A stretch of 64,000 nucleotides of DNA from Bailinhaonella thermotolerans (GCF_003594875.1 NZ_QZEY01000011.1:62001-126000); one strand, 5' to 3'. Counted from the stretch's first letter, positions 48,852 through 57,310 are shown. Notes: generated from the sequence alone by a model not told the origin. Numbers and translations: made by a program.

Positions 48852-51038
48852 TCAGGGGCGTAGGAGGCGGTGAATCTCCCCCGTGGGGTCGATGCGCCAA
48901 GGGAGGCCGTCGTGAGACGTGGCGACGCGGATGGCCGGGCCGGCGGGGGCGGGGTCCCAGCCGCTGTCGGTCCAGCGGCGTACGGCCGGGGCGCCGGAGT
49001 CGGAGCCGACGGCCCACAAGGTCGGGGGCTGAGCCGGCGACCAGGCCAGGTCCGACGCGCCGGCGCCCTTGGTGGCCCACGTACCGCCGAGCAGGGCCGA
49101 GAGGGTCCCCTGGGCGTCGGTGATCCAGGGGACGCCGTCAGGGGCCACCGAGATCGCGACGGCCGCGCCGCCCGCGTCCTCCCAGGCGCTCTGGGCCCAG
49201 CGTTTCACGGGACGATTGCCGCCCGTCTCCGCACCCGCGATGATCCAGACGGCGCCGTCCGGCCCGGCCGCGATGTCGACGGCGTCGCTCAGCGGGGGCG
49301 TGGGGCCGTCGCCGGGGGGCAGCACGCCGTACGACACGGCGCCGGCGTGCTCCTGGCGCACGACGCGGTTCACGCCGCCGCCCTGGTTGACGATCCAGGC
49401 GTTCCCGGCGGCGTCGGCGGCCACCCTGTTCGCCCGCACCTCCGGGATCCTCGCCCACGCACCGCCACCCGGCTCGCGCCGGTACAGGCCGCCGTCCCGG
49501 GCGACCGCCCAGGCCGCGCCGTTCCCGGCGACGGCGATGTCGGCCGCGGGCGTGCCCAGCGGCAGCGCCTCCCAGACCCGCGGGTCCGTCACCGGCTGAC
49601 CTGTCGGCTGACCTGTGGGCTGTCCGGCCGGCTGGCCCGCGGGCTTGCCCGTGCCGACCGTCTTGTCCGGCGGCGGGGGCGTGAGGGGGGTGGACAGGGG
49701 GACGGGCTCGGCGGAGACGATCGACACGGACGTGCCCCTGACCCCGGCGAACTTCCCGCTGACCGGCATCAGCACGTTCCCGCGCAGGAACTTCAGGATC
49801 CGGTCGAGCCGGTCCTTGCCGGCGTTCTCGGCCCAGGCCCAGTCCCACTCGGAGTAGCCCGCGATGTGCCGGTGCTCGTACAGGTCCACGATGTGCTGGA
49901 ACCCGGTGAACCGCCGGGTCCCGAACGCGGCCCGGTGCCGCGGCCGGTCCTTGGGATGGTCGGAGCGGGCGTTCCCGCCCCAGCGCAGGAAGCCCTCGAA
50001 CATCACGTCGAAGCCGACGACCGCCTGCGCCGTGTAGGGCACCTCCGCCCGCGTGCGGGAGGCGACGAGCGTGACCAGCCGCTTGCTCTTGGCGGGCAGC
50101 ACCGTCGTGTACTGGTGCTTCAGCCAGTCGGTGTGCGTGGTCGCGGTGGAGTCCGACCACCCCTCCTCGGCGGCGAAGCTCACCTCGAAGCCCACGCTGA
50201 ACTCGGCCTTGGTGAACAGCGCGCCCGCCCCCCACGTGGCGCCGACGGTGACCTTGGCCCCCTCGGTGAGCGTGAGCGAGGTGGTGTGGGTGACCGTGGT
50301 GGCGAGCTGGTACTCGAAGGCGATCGTCGCCGAGTCGTCCTTGCCGTGATGGTTCTCCGGGACGTAGGAGGAGATCGCGGTGGGCTCCATGTCCTGCAGC
50401 AGCGCCTTGCCGTACGTCAGGGACGACGGATCGATGAGCACGCGGAAGCCGTACAGGTAGATCTTGAGCCGGTCCTCCTCCATCGGGCCCTGGACGTACG
50501 GGTCGTCCTTGTTGTAACGGGCCTGCACCAGGTAGTACGGCTCGGCGCCGACGCCCTCGGGCGCGGGGGTGACCAGGGTGGGCGTGACGCGGGTGACGTC
50601 GAAGCCCCGCCCGACCTTCCCGTAGTGGGTGCCGCCGCACCAGCCGTACCCGAGGAGGTCGGCCAGGTCGGCGAGCGCGTGGATCAGCCCGGGGTCGGAC
50701 GCGACGCGGAACTTCATGTCCTCGACGTCCCTGACGTCCCGGATGACGTGGTCGCCCCGCGCGTCCTGGGCGAGCGACGGCGGCCGCGCGGCCTCGACGA
50801 CCAGCGAGGACGCGACGCCCGCGAAGTCCCCGAGGTCGGGCGTGTCGGCGACGAGGGTGCGCCGCCGCCCCCCGAAGTCCGCGCTCTCGCAGAAGGTCAC
50901 CTCATAACCCGCGGGGATACGGATGGACCGGACGTCCTTCCCGGCGTACGGCTGGAGCCGGCCGGGCGGATAGCGTCCCGGCGAGAGCACCATCCCGGTC
51001 CCCTCGTAGTTGGCGGCGGAGAACGCGGTAGGTTCCAC
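48852..51038 (-). CDS. Predicted pore-forming toxin: beta/gamma-crystallin, aerolysin-like module, tectonin-like propeller
   Basis: A 728-residue protein with three domains. Residues 1-~85 form two beta/gamma-crystallin Greek keys (ANYEGTGMVLSPGRYPPGRL; YEVTFCESADFGGRR; closing VASSLVV). Residues ~115-445 resemble the ETX/MTX2-aerolysin pore module, with Ser/Thr-rich alternating strands around 240-340 (FEYQLATTVTHTTSLTLTEG, VGFEVSFAAEEGWSDS, TDWLKHQYTTVLPAKSKRL) and a 350-430 region rich in aromatics. A GQP-repeat linker (about 465-482) leads to six tectonin-like repeats (488-728: VWEALPLG, GNAWIV, GAVWII, GVPWIT, TLWAVG, GLPWRI). No signal peptide or Sec/Tat signal is seen. GTG 51038 has AGGGAGATTCCT; an upstream ATG 51092 is possible. 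It faces a P450 gene. Eukaryotic beta/gamma-crystallin-aerolysin toxins are known; this combination with a propeller looks novel. Confidence 0.78.
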   Translation of the reverse strand: MEPTAFSAANYEGTGMVLSPGRYPPGRLQPYAGKDVRSIRIPAGYEVTFCESADFGGRRRTLVADTPDLGDFAGVASSLVVEAARPPSLAQDARGDHVIRDVRDVEDMKFRVASDPGLIHALADLADLLGYGWCGGTHYGKVGRGFDVTRVTPTLVTPAPEGVGAEPYYLVQARYNKDDPYVQGPMEEDRLKIYLYGFRVLIDPSSLTYGKALLQDMEPTAISSYVPENHHGKDDSATIAFEYQLATTVTHTTSLTLTEGAKVTVGATWGAGALFTKAEFSVGFEVSFAAEEGWSDSTATTHTDWLKHQYTTVLPAKSKRLVTLVASRTRAEVPYTAQAVVGFDVMFEGFLRWGGNARSDHPKDRPRHRAAFGTRRFTGFQHIVDLYEHRHIAGYSEWDWAWAENAGKDRLDRILKFLRGNVLMPVSGKFAGVRGTSVSIVSAEPVPLSTPLTPPPPDKTVGTGKPAGQPAGQPTGQPTGQPVTDPRVWEALPLGTPAADIAVAGNGAAWAVARDGGLYRREPGGGAWARIPEVRANRVAADAAGNAWIVNQGGGVNRVVRQEHAGAVSYGVLPPGDGPTPPLSDAVDIAAGPDGAVWIIAGAETGGNRPVKRWAQSAWEDAGGAAVAISVAPDGVPWITDAQGTLSALLGGTWATKGAGASDLAWSPAQPPTLWAVGSDSGAPAVRRWTDSGWDPAPAGPAIRVATSHDGLPWRIDPTGEIHRLLRP

Positions 51039-51205
51039 AGGAATCTCCCTAAACCAGGACTTATCACGTTGAGTGGCGATCCCGTCACGCATCCTCGGTT
51101 CTACGCCCGCCTCCCCCGCCCCGCAACCCCTCCCCGGGACCTCGATCCGGCCCCGGGACCGGACCCGGATCGCGGCCGCGGCCGCCCTTCCGCCGGAGGC
51201 CGCCC

Positions 51206-51234
51206 TTGACCGCGAGGGATCCGGTACGTACGGT
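51206..51234 (+). promoter_or_regulatory. Promoter of the P450 gene
   Basis: TTGACC (51206-51211) and TACGGT (51229-51234) are 17 bases apart, with a GAGGAGGCGGCC ribosome site just before ATG 51253. It is the clearest sigma-70-like promoter in the divergent region. Confidence 0.6.
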
Positions 51235-51252
51235 CGCGGCGAGGAGGCGGCC

Positions 51253-52467
51253 ATGACCGAGCAGTCGGGTGATCCCGGGGCCTGGCCGGACCTTCCGGCG
51301 GGGCCGTACGGGACCCCCTCCCCCGAGCTGGCCCGGCGGCTGGCGGAGGCGCCGATGGAGGCGGTCACGATGCCCAGCGGCGACCGGGTGCCCATGATCG
51401 TGCGGTACGACGACGTGCGCGGGCTGCTGGCCCACCCCGCCGCCAGCCGGAACCTGCGCGAGCCCGGCCTGCCCCGGATGGTCAGCGGCCGGGCCCTGGA
51501 CGACGATCCCGCGGCGCTGAACAACCAGGACCCGCCGGAGCACACCCGCTACCGCCGCATCACCCACGGCGCGTTCACGCCCCGGCAGGCCGAACGCCTG
51601 CGGCCCCGCGTCGCCGCCATCGCCGCCGAGCTGCTGGACGCGGCCGGCGAGGAGTTCGACCTGGCCGCCGCGTTCGCGCTGCCGCTGCCCGCACGGGTGA
51701 TCTGCGAGCTGCTGGGCGTCCCGACGGACCGCTTCCACCAGGTCCGCCGCTGGACCGACATGTTCCTGTCCACCTCGGACGCGAGCGCCGAGGCCAGGGC
51801 CGAGGCGTACGGCGAGTTCGCGGCGTACGCCTCGGAGCTGATCGCGCGGCACCGGGCCGAGCCGGGCCACGACCTGATCGACCTGCTCATCGAGGCGCGC
51901 GACGAGGGTGACCGGCTCAGCGAGGACGAGCTGACCAACATGGTCTTCACGCTGATCTTCGCCGGGTACGAGACGACCGCGATGATGATCATCCGGGGGA
52001 CGTTCCGGCTGCTGTGCCACCCCGGCCAGTACGCCGCCCTGGCGGCGGACCCGGAGCTGGTCGGGCCGGCCGTGGAGGAGATCCTGCGGCACGAGGGCCC
52101 CGGGGGCCCGGGCATGCTGCGCCGGATGACCGAGCGGGCGGAGACCTCCGGCGGCGTCATCCCGGCCGGGACGGTCGTGCTGCCCAACCTCTCGGCCGCC
52201 AACCACGACCCCTCGGTGTTCGAGGACCCGGCGCGCTTCGACATCCGCCGCTTCGCCGCCGGGCGCCCCCAGGCCCACCTGGCCTTCGGGCACGGCCCCC
52301 ACTACTGCGTCGGGGCGAACCTGGCCCGGATGGAGCTGCAGGAGGCGTTCCGGGCGCTGGTGACCCGCCTCCCCGGCCTCCGCCCCCGCGAGGACCTGGC
52401 CTCCGTACGGTGGAACGACGACGCCTTCGCGCACCGTCCCCGCCGCCTCCTCGTCGCGGCCGCCTGA
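51253..52467 (+). CDS. Cytochrome P450
   Basis: A 404-residue class I bacterial P450. The I-helix reads IFAGYETTA, the K-helix EEILRHEG (ExxR) and the heme loop FGHGPHYCVGANLARMELQ with the Cys ligand. N-terminal LPARVICELLGVPTDRF and HDLIDLLIEAR are typical of CYP105/107-like enzymes. It is monocistronic here, facing the toxin gene; no ferredoxin gene adjoins. The substrate cannot be inferred. Confidence 0.92.
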   Translation: MTEQSGDPGAWPDLPAGPYGTPSPELARRLAEAPMEAVTMPSGDRVPMIVRYDDVRGLLAHPAASRNLREPGLPRMVSGRALDDDPAALNNQDPPEHTRYRRITHGAFTPRQAERLRPRVAAIAAELLDAAGEEFDLAAAFALPLPARVICELLGVPTDRFHQVRRWTDMFLSTSDASAEARAEAYGEFAAYASELIARHRAEPGHDLIDLLIEARDEGDRLSEDELTNMVFTLIFAGYETTAMMIIRGTFRLLCHPGQYAALAADPELVGPAVEEILRHEGPGGPGMLRRMTERAETSGGVIPAGTVVLPNLSAANHDPSVFEDPARFDIRRFAAGRPQAHLAFGHGPHYCVGANLARMELQEAFRALVTRLPGLRPREDLASVRWNDDAFAHRPRRLLVAAA

Positions 52468-52567
52468 CGGAGGGCCGCCGGCGGTCGCGTGGTCGCCGTG
52501 CCCCCGCCCGGCCCCCTTTCCCGTGGCCCGGTGGCACGGGGCCGCTCCCGCGCTGGGCCCGGGCACG

Positions 52568-52584
52568 CTCTACAGGCTGTAGAG
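52568..52584. promoter_or_regulatory. Perfect palindromic operator upstream of DUF3817 gene
   Basis: CTCTACAG-G-CTGTAGAG (52568-52584) is a perfect palindrome, extended by GCAC/GTGC outside to about 27 bases with one mismatch. No regulator gene adjoins, so it is likely bound by a protein encoded elsewhere. Confidence 0.7.
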
Positions 52585-52619
52585 TGTGCGCCGGTGTCCA
52601 GGTGAGGGAGTGTGCGGGG

Positions 52620-52916
52620 ATGTCGCGCTGGTTCCGGGTCGTGGCGGTGGCCGAGGCGTGCTCGTGGGCGGGGCTGCTGATCGGGATGTTCTTCAAGTAC
52701 GTCGTGGCGGTGGGCGAGCTGGGCGTGAAGATCTTCGGGCCGATCCACGGCGCGCTGTTCGTGCTGTACGCCCTCGGGGTGGTGCTCTCGGCGCGGGAGG
52801 CCGGCTGGAGCAGGGGCACGGTGGCGCTGGGGCTGGCGTGCGCCGTGCCGCCCTTCACCTCGCTGTGGTTCGAGCGCCGCATGGCCGCGCGCGCCGCCGC
52901 GGCCCAGGCCGCCTGA
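52620..52916 (+). CDS. DUF3817-family small membrane protein
   Basis: A 98-residue DUF3817 protein with three membrane helices: RWFRVVAVAEACSWAGLLIGMFFKYVVAVGELGVKIFGPIHGALFVLYALGVVLSAREAGWSRGTVALGLACAVPPFTSLWFERRM. GLLIGMFFKY and GPIHG are family blocks. Function unknown. A palindrome 40 bases upstream suggests tight regulation. ATG 52620 follows a G-rich TGCGGGG stretch. Confidence 0.85.
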   Translation: MSRWFRVVAVAEACSWAGLLIGMFFKYVVAVGELGVKIFGPIHGALFVLYALGVVLSAREAGWSRGTVALGLACAVPPFTSLWFERRMAARAAAAQAA

Positions 52917-53062
52917 CCCCGCCGCCTGACCCCGCCGCCTCCCGCCCCGGGGAGGCGGCCCCGGGAGATTGGAGAGATCGGGGGATCGAGGGGATCGGCG
53001 GGATGCCCTGGTTCGCGGAGGGCTGGTAGGTTTCACCGGCCCCCTCGCCTGGAGTAGCCCCT

Positions 53063-54661
53063 GTGATCACTGATCGGCGCCCGCCGTACGCCCTCTTCTG
53101 GTGGTGTCTTCTCGTCGGCTGGACGCTCTGGGAACTGCTGCTGGACGAGATCGACCACGGCGCGCTCGCCGAGACCGCCTTCGGACGTCTCGCGGCGTTC
53201 GCGCTCGGGCGCGTGAGTCCCTCCTTCATGTGCGCGGGGACGTACAGCGCGGGGCCGGACTGGATGTGGGCGCTGCGGTCCGGGCTCTACCAGGCCGAGG
53301 ACACGCTGCGCGCGGGCACGCCCGCGCTGCTGGCGATGCTCGCGTTCTGGGTCGCGCGGAGCGCCCCGGGCCGCCCGGGGGTCCATCCGCGGGCCGCGGG
53401 AGCCGCGTTCGCCCTGCTCGCGCTCCCTCCCGCGCTGACGCGCCTGAGCGATCCGTTCACCGCCGACCTCGGGTCCTGCGGCTTCGACCCCGAGCTCCTT
53501 CCCGCGGCGGACTGGTCCGCGCTGCTCACGCCCGCGCTCCCGCTCGTCCTCGTCCTGCTCGCGGCCGCCGCCGGCGTCCGGGACCTCCCGCTCCCCCGGC
53601 TCCCCTGGCGCCCGGTCGGGATCGCGGTGGCCGCGCTCCTGCTCGCCGCCGGCGCCGTACGGCTGGCGCCCGCCGCGCGGCCCGCGCCGGCCACGGCGGC
53701 GGACGGGACGTCGCGGCACGCGCTGGCCCTGGCCGGCCCTGGGCTGCTCGTGCTCGACGTGGAGCGCGGCGAGCGGGCCGGCGACGTCCCCGTCCCCGAC
53801 CCGTACTTCACGGTGTACACCGCCGTCGCCCGGACTCCCGAGCCCGGCGTCTACTACGCGGCGGCGACCGATCCGGACGGATGGGGCGGCCGCGGCGCGC
53901 GGGGCCGCTCCCGCCTCTACCGGATCGAGGTGGACGGGGACGGCGGCGCGCGGGTGGGCGGGCAGGTCGGCGGCCCCATCGAGGGCGTGGTCACGGGCGT
54001 GGCGGTCTCCCCCGCCGGGCGGGTCGCCTACTGGTCGGACGTCATGACGGGCACGGACGCCTCGCCCACCACGACCGGGCGTCTGGGCGTGCTCGGCCCG
54101 GCGGGCCACGGCCGGATCGCGCACCGCGCGGCCGCGCGGCAGGGGCACGACCTCCACCGGACGCCCGGCCTGTACTGGGCCGACGCCCGCACGGTGGGCC
54201 TGCGCCCGGAGGGCGGCGAACCGCGGATCGCCGAGCTGGACGTGGACGACCCCGCCGCCCGGCTCCGCGTCGTGGCCCCTGCGGGGGAGGCCGGCGAGAC
54301 CGGCGCCCTGCCCCTGGCGGGCGGGTCCCTGGTCGTCGCCGCCGGTGGCGTGGAACTGCCCGGCGACCAGGAGCTCCGGCTCCTCGACCGCGCCTCGGGC
54401 CGGCGCCTGGGCCGCCTGCTGCGCGAGGACTGCGCGACCGTGTCGGCGTTCGCCCTCGACCCCGCGGGCCGCCATCTGCTCGCGGCGCTGGACGCCGAGT
54501 CCGGCTGCGGTCCGGCGTTCCCCCTGATCCGGCTCGACCTCGGCCGCGTCTCCGCCGTGGCCCCTCCCCCGTCGCCCGCGCCGGAGGCCGCCCCCGACCT
54601 CCGCCCGCCCCGGCGCCAGATCGGCAGGTCCCCCTATCACCTCTCCGGCATCGCCTGGTAG
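53063..54661 (+). CDS. Hypothetical membrane-anchored propeller protein
   Basis: A 532-residue protein: about five helices in the first ~210 residues (FWWCLLVGWTLWELLLD, LLALPPALTRL, LLTPALPLVLVLLAAAAGV, VGIAVAALLLAAGAVRL), then a C-terminal ~300-residue soluble region rich in short beta strands with GVYYAAATDPDGW, VAYWSDVMT, PGLYWADARTVGLRPEGG and LAPAGRHLLAALDAESG. Likely an extracytoplasmic propeller. The family is not recognised. GTG 53063 has GGAGTAGCCCCT upstream. It is not obviously linked to neighbours. Confidence 0.65.
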   Translation: MITDRRPPYALFWWCLLVGWTLWELLLDEIDHGALAETAFGRLAAFALGRVSPSFMCAGTYSAGPDWMWALRSGLYQAEDTLRAGTPALLAMLAFWVARSAPGRPGVHPRAAGAAFALLALPPALTRLSDPFTADLGSCGFDPELLPAADWSALLTPALPLVLVLLAAAAGVRDLPLPRLPWRPVGIAVAALLLAAGAVRLAPAARPAPATAADGTSRHALALAGPGLLVLDVERGERAGDVPVPDPYFTVYTAVARTPEPGVYYAAATDPDGWGGRGARGRSRLYRIEVDGDGGARVGGQVGGPIEGVVTGVAVSPAGRVAYWSDVMTGTDASPTTTGRLGVLGPAGHGRIAHRAAARQGHDLHRTPGLYWADARTVGLRPEGGEPRIAELDVDDPAARLRVVAPAGEAGETGALPLAGGSLVVAAGGVELPGDQELRLLDRASGRRLGRLLREDCATVSAFALDPAGRHLLAALDAESGCGPAFPLIRLDLGRVSAVAPPPSPAPEAAPDLRPPRRQIGRSPYHLSGIAW

Positions 54662-54776
54662 CCCCGGGGGGCGGGCGGGGGCGGGCGCATGGGGAGCGGA
54701 GCGCGTAACCCCCTGTCGCGCCCCGCTCGTCCTCATGCGGCCCGCCGCCCCGGTGGGCGGAGGTCCCGCGGGTGGG

Positions 54777-55940
54777 TCAGCCCGTCACCAGGCGCAGGCC
54801 GTACGCCCCCAGGATCTCGTTGACCGGCTGGAAGAACGTCGTGCCGCCGGTCCGGCAGTTGCCGGAGCCGCCGGAGGTGACGCCCTGCGCCTGGCCGTTG
54901 GAGATGTAGGAGCCGCCGGAGTCACCGGGCTCGGCGCAGACCGTGGTGCGGGTCAGGCCGGTCACGGTGCCCTGGGCGTACCGCACGGTCTGGTTCTTGG
55001 CCTGGATGGTGCCGCAGTGGTAGCCGGTGGTGGAGCCGGAGCGGCAGACGGACGCGCCGACGGCGGCCTCGGCCGAGCCGCGCACGATGATGTTGCCGCC
55101 GCTGTAGTTGTTCACCCACGGCCGGGGGATCCACTGCGAGTTGACCGCGACCCAGGCGTAGTCGTTGCCGGGGAACGACGAGCCCTGGAAGGTGCCCTGG
55201 GCCACGCGGTTGTAGCCGGTGGTCGTGGTGCCGACCCGGCCGCAGTGCCCGGCGGTGACGAATCCGCCCTGCGTGCCGCGGGTCACCGAGAACCCGACCG
55301 AGCAGCGCGAACCCGAGCTGGTGTAGTACGCGTCGCCGCCGCGCACGTCGTAGTAGAGCTGCGGCTGCTCGGCGGTGGGCACCACGCGCACGGCGTCGTC
55401 CTCGGCGACGCTGTCGCCCACGAACCCCTGGGCCGAGGCGGCGTCGCGCGCCAGCACGACGACGCTGTTGGTGGTGACGTCGGCGTACCAGCCGGCGATC
55501 GAGGCCGGGGCGGACGCCTTGCGCGCGTCGAGCCGGGCCACCGCCGCGTTCAGCTTGCGCTCGCTGTGCCGTACGGCCACCGGCTCGGCGCCCTCGGCGC
55601 GCACGAGGGCGGCCTTGGCCGGGTCGGTGAGGCCGACGTGGATGACCGAGGCGTCGGGCGACAGCCACAGGCCGCCGAACGCCTGGCCGAGGGCCGCGCG
55701 CAGCCGCGGCTCCACGACCGACGCCTGGTGCTCCTTGGCGAGCCGGGCGCGCGCCTGCGCGTCGGTGAGGCCGAGGTCCCGCTTGACGCCTTCGAGGATG
55801 GCCGGGTCGGGCTCGGGCGCCGCGGGGACGGGGGCGGACCGGCCCTCGGCCACCGCGGCCCCGGCGGGGAGGGCGATGGTGACCAGGGCCAGGGCGGAGG
55901 CGACGGCCGTCGCCACCCGGACAAGGCGGATTCGTGCCAT
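54777..55940 (-). CDS. Secreted S1 family (streptogrisin-like) serine protease
   Basis: A 387-residue chymotrypsin-like protease. Signal peptide at 1-~32 (MARIRLVRVATAVASALALVTIALPAGAAVAEG), a pro-region at ~40-190 with alpha-lytic-type repeats, then the mature protease (about 200-387) with TAGHCG (His), GNDYAW (Asp) and EPGDSGGSY (Ser). Four Cys can form two disulfides. The pro-domain acts as folding chaperone. ATG 55940 with CAAGGAGCAGAC is better than the upstream in-frame ATG. It shares a 13-mer upstream motif with the SGNH gene. Confidence 0.92.
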   Translation of the reverse strand: MARIRLVRVATAVASALALVTIALPAGAAVAEGRSAPVPAAPEPDPAILEGVKRDLGLTDAQARARLAKEHQASVVEPRLRAALGQAFGGLWLSPDASVIHVGLTDPAKAALVRAEGAEPVAVRHSERKLNAAVARLDARKASAPASIAGWYADVTTNSVVVLARDAASAQGFVGDSVAEDDAVRVVPTAEQPQLYYDVRGGDAYYTSSGSRCSVGFSVTRGTQGGFVTAGHCGRVGTTTTGYNRVAQGTFQGSSFPGNDYAWVAVNSQWIPRPWVNNYSGGNIIVRGSAEAAVGASVCRSGSTTGYHCGTIQAKNQTVRYAQGTVTGLTRTTVCAEPGDSGGSYISNGQAQGVTSGGSGNCRTGGTTFFQPVNEILGAYGLRLVTG

Positions 55941-55996
55941 GTCTGCTCCTTGGGGTGGAGGAGTGAGAGCACTGCCGCAGGCCTGCGTACGGGTGA

Positions 55997-56009
55997 GCAT
56001 CCGTCACTT
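55997..56009 (-). promoter_or_regulatory. 13-mer shared with the SGNH hydrolase upstream region
   Basis: AAGTGACGGATGC (read on the - strand) lies 57 bases upstream of the protease start. TTGACA lies just before it in the same strand, so the motif may overlap the promoter. Confidence 0.45.
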
Positions 56010-56100
56010 TACGAAATAGTGTCAATCGCCCTGACCTGAACGATCACTCGCAATCTTTGAACGAATATCAAGTTAAGTCCCGAATTGCGGGCAGACGGGG

Positions 56101-57081
56101 TCAGCGGCTCACCTCGGTCTCCCGCTCGACCCGCCCCAGCTTCTCCGGATTGCGCACCACGTAGAGCCCGGCGATGAGGCCGTCCTCCACGCGCACCGCC
56201 ATGACCGTGTCGACCTCGCCGTCCCGCCGGAAGATCAGCGCCGGGTGGCCGTTGATCTGCGCCGTCTCGATCACGGCCGTCACCCGGTCCACCCGGCCCA
56301 GCAGCCCGGCCACCGCATCGGCGCCCACGAGGGGCTCCAGCGCCGCCCGCCGGATGCCGCCGCCGTCCGCCAGGAGCACCACGTCCGGCGCGAGGATGTC
56401 GAGCAGGCGGCTCATGTCGCCGGTCTCGACGGCGCGCTGGAAGGCCCGGAGCGCGGCCTGGGCCTCGGCGGGGGAGACGGTGCCGCGCGGGCGCCGGGCG
56501 GCGACGTGGGAGCGGGCGCGGTGGGCGATCTGGCGCACGGCGGCCTGGGTCTTGCCGACGGCCTCGGCGATCTCGCCGTAGTCCAGGTCGAACACCTCGC
56601 GCAGCACGAAGACCGCCCGCTCGGTGGGGGAGAGCGTCTCCAGCACCAGCAGCATCGCCATCGACACGCTCTCGGCCAGCTCGACGTCCTCGGCCACGTC
56701 CGGCGCGGTCAGCAGCGGCTCGGGCAGCCACGGCCCGACATAGGACTCCTTACGCCGCCCCAGCGCGCGGAGCCGCATCAGCGCCTGGCGCGTGACGATC
56801 CGCACCAGGTACGCGCGCTCCTCCCGCACGGTGGCCAGGTCCACCCCCGCCCAGCGCAGCCAGGTCTCCTGCAGAACGTCCTCGGCGTCGGCCGCCGAGC
56901 CCAGCATCTCGTAGGCCACGGTGAACAACAGGTTCCGGTGCGCGACGAACGCCTCCGTCGCGGCGTCCACCCGCTCCCCGCCCGTGTCCACCCGCTCCCC
57001 GCCCGTGTCCATTCGCTCACCGCCGGCGGGCGGCCCCGCCGTGCCCGCCGCCCGCCCGCCGTCCCCGGCGCGCTCACCCAT
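56101..57081 (-). CDS. sigJ: ECF41-type sigma factor (SigJ family)
   Basis: A 326-residue extracytoplasmic function sigma factor. After a DTGGER-repeat N-terminus, sigma2 (RNLLFTVAYEMLGSAADAEDVLQETWLRW) and sigma4 (LSPTERAVFVLREVFDLDYGEIAEAVGKTQAAVRQIAHRAR) are clear. The C-terminal SnoaL-like domain (about 215-326: VETGDMSRLLDILAPDVVLLADGGG, NGHPALIFRRDGEVDTVMAV) is the ECF41 hallmark and tunes activity. ATG 57081 has GGGAGCGGCGG upstream. A matching ECF41 promoter precedes it, and another drives the divergent flavin oxidoreductase. Confidence 0.92.
   Translation of the reverse strand: MGERAGDGGRAAGTAGPPAGGERMDTGGERVDTGGERVDAATEAFVAHRNLLFTVAYEMLGSAADAEDVLQETWLRWAGVDLATVREERAYLVRIVTRQALMRLRALGRRKESYVGPWLPEPLLTAPDVAEDVELAESVSMAMLLVLETLSPTERAVFVLREVFDLDYGEIAEAVGKTQAAVRQIAHRARSHVAARRPRGTVSPAEAQAALRAFQRAVETGDMSRLLDILAPDVVLLADGGGIRRAALEPLVGADAVAGLLGRVDRVTAVIETAQINGHPALIFRRDGEVDTVMAVRVEDGLIAGLYVVRNPEKLGRVERETEVSR
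56965..57027 (-). repeat. 21-base tandem repeats encoding DTGGER units
   Basis: Two perfect and one degenerate 21-base unit (56965-57027) encode repeated Asp-Thr-Gly-Gly-Glu-Arg-(Met/Val) in the N-terminal extension of the sigma factor. Copy number may vary between strains. Confidence 0.75.
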
Positions 57082-57125
57082 CCGCCGCTCCCGCCTGTGC
57101 GCTCCCGATCCTTCCACGCGCACAA

Positions 57126-57152
57126 GATGCCGCTCCCCTCCCCTTTGTGACA
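57126..57152 (-). promoter_or_regulatory. ECF41 promoter of the sigma factor gene
   Basis: On the - strand TGTCACA (57152-57146), 16 bases, then CATC (57129-57126), with the ATG about 45 bases downstream. It matches the known ECF41 layout (TGTCACA-N16-CGTC-like) except one -10 base. Autoregulation is inferred. Confidence 0.75.
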
Positions 57153-57186
57153 CCCGATCCCGGTGACACAGGTCACACCCCCGCCC

Positions 57187-57213
57187 TGTCACAGCACCCG
57201 GGCGGCCGGCATC
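57187..57213 (+). promoter_or_regulatory. ECF41 promoter of the flavin oxidoreductase gene
   Basis: TGTCACA (57187-57193), 16 bases, then CATC (57210-57213), with about 97 bases of leader before ATG 57311. It is identical in layout and hexamers to the divergent promoter of the sigma factor gene. Confidence 0.75.
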
Positions 57214-57310
57214 TCCATGGACGTCAGGACGCCGCGCGCCACCGCCGCGGCGCCGGTCCACGGCGAGGACCCGCCCCGGCGGCGCGGTCCCCGCACAGGG
57301 AAGGAACACC

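Noticed and set aside
48870-51209. 779-codon + strand frame opposite the toxin
   Set aside because: Low-complexity Arg/Gly/Val composition; the - strand frame has coherent crystallin, aerolysin and propeller domains.
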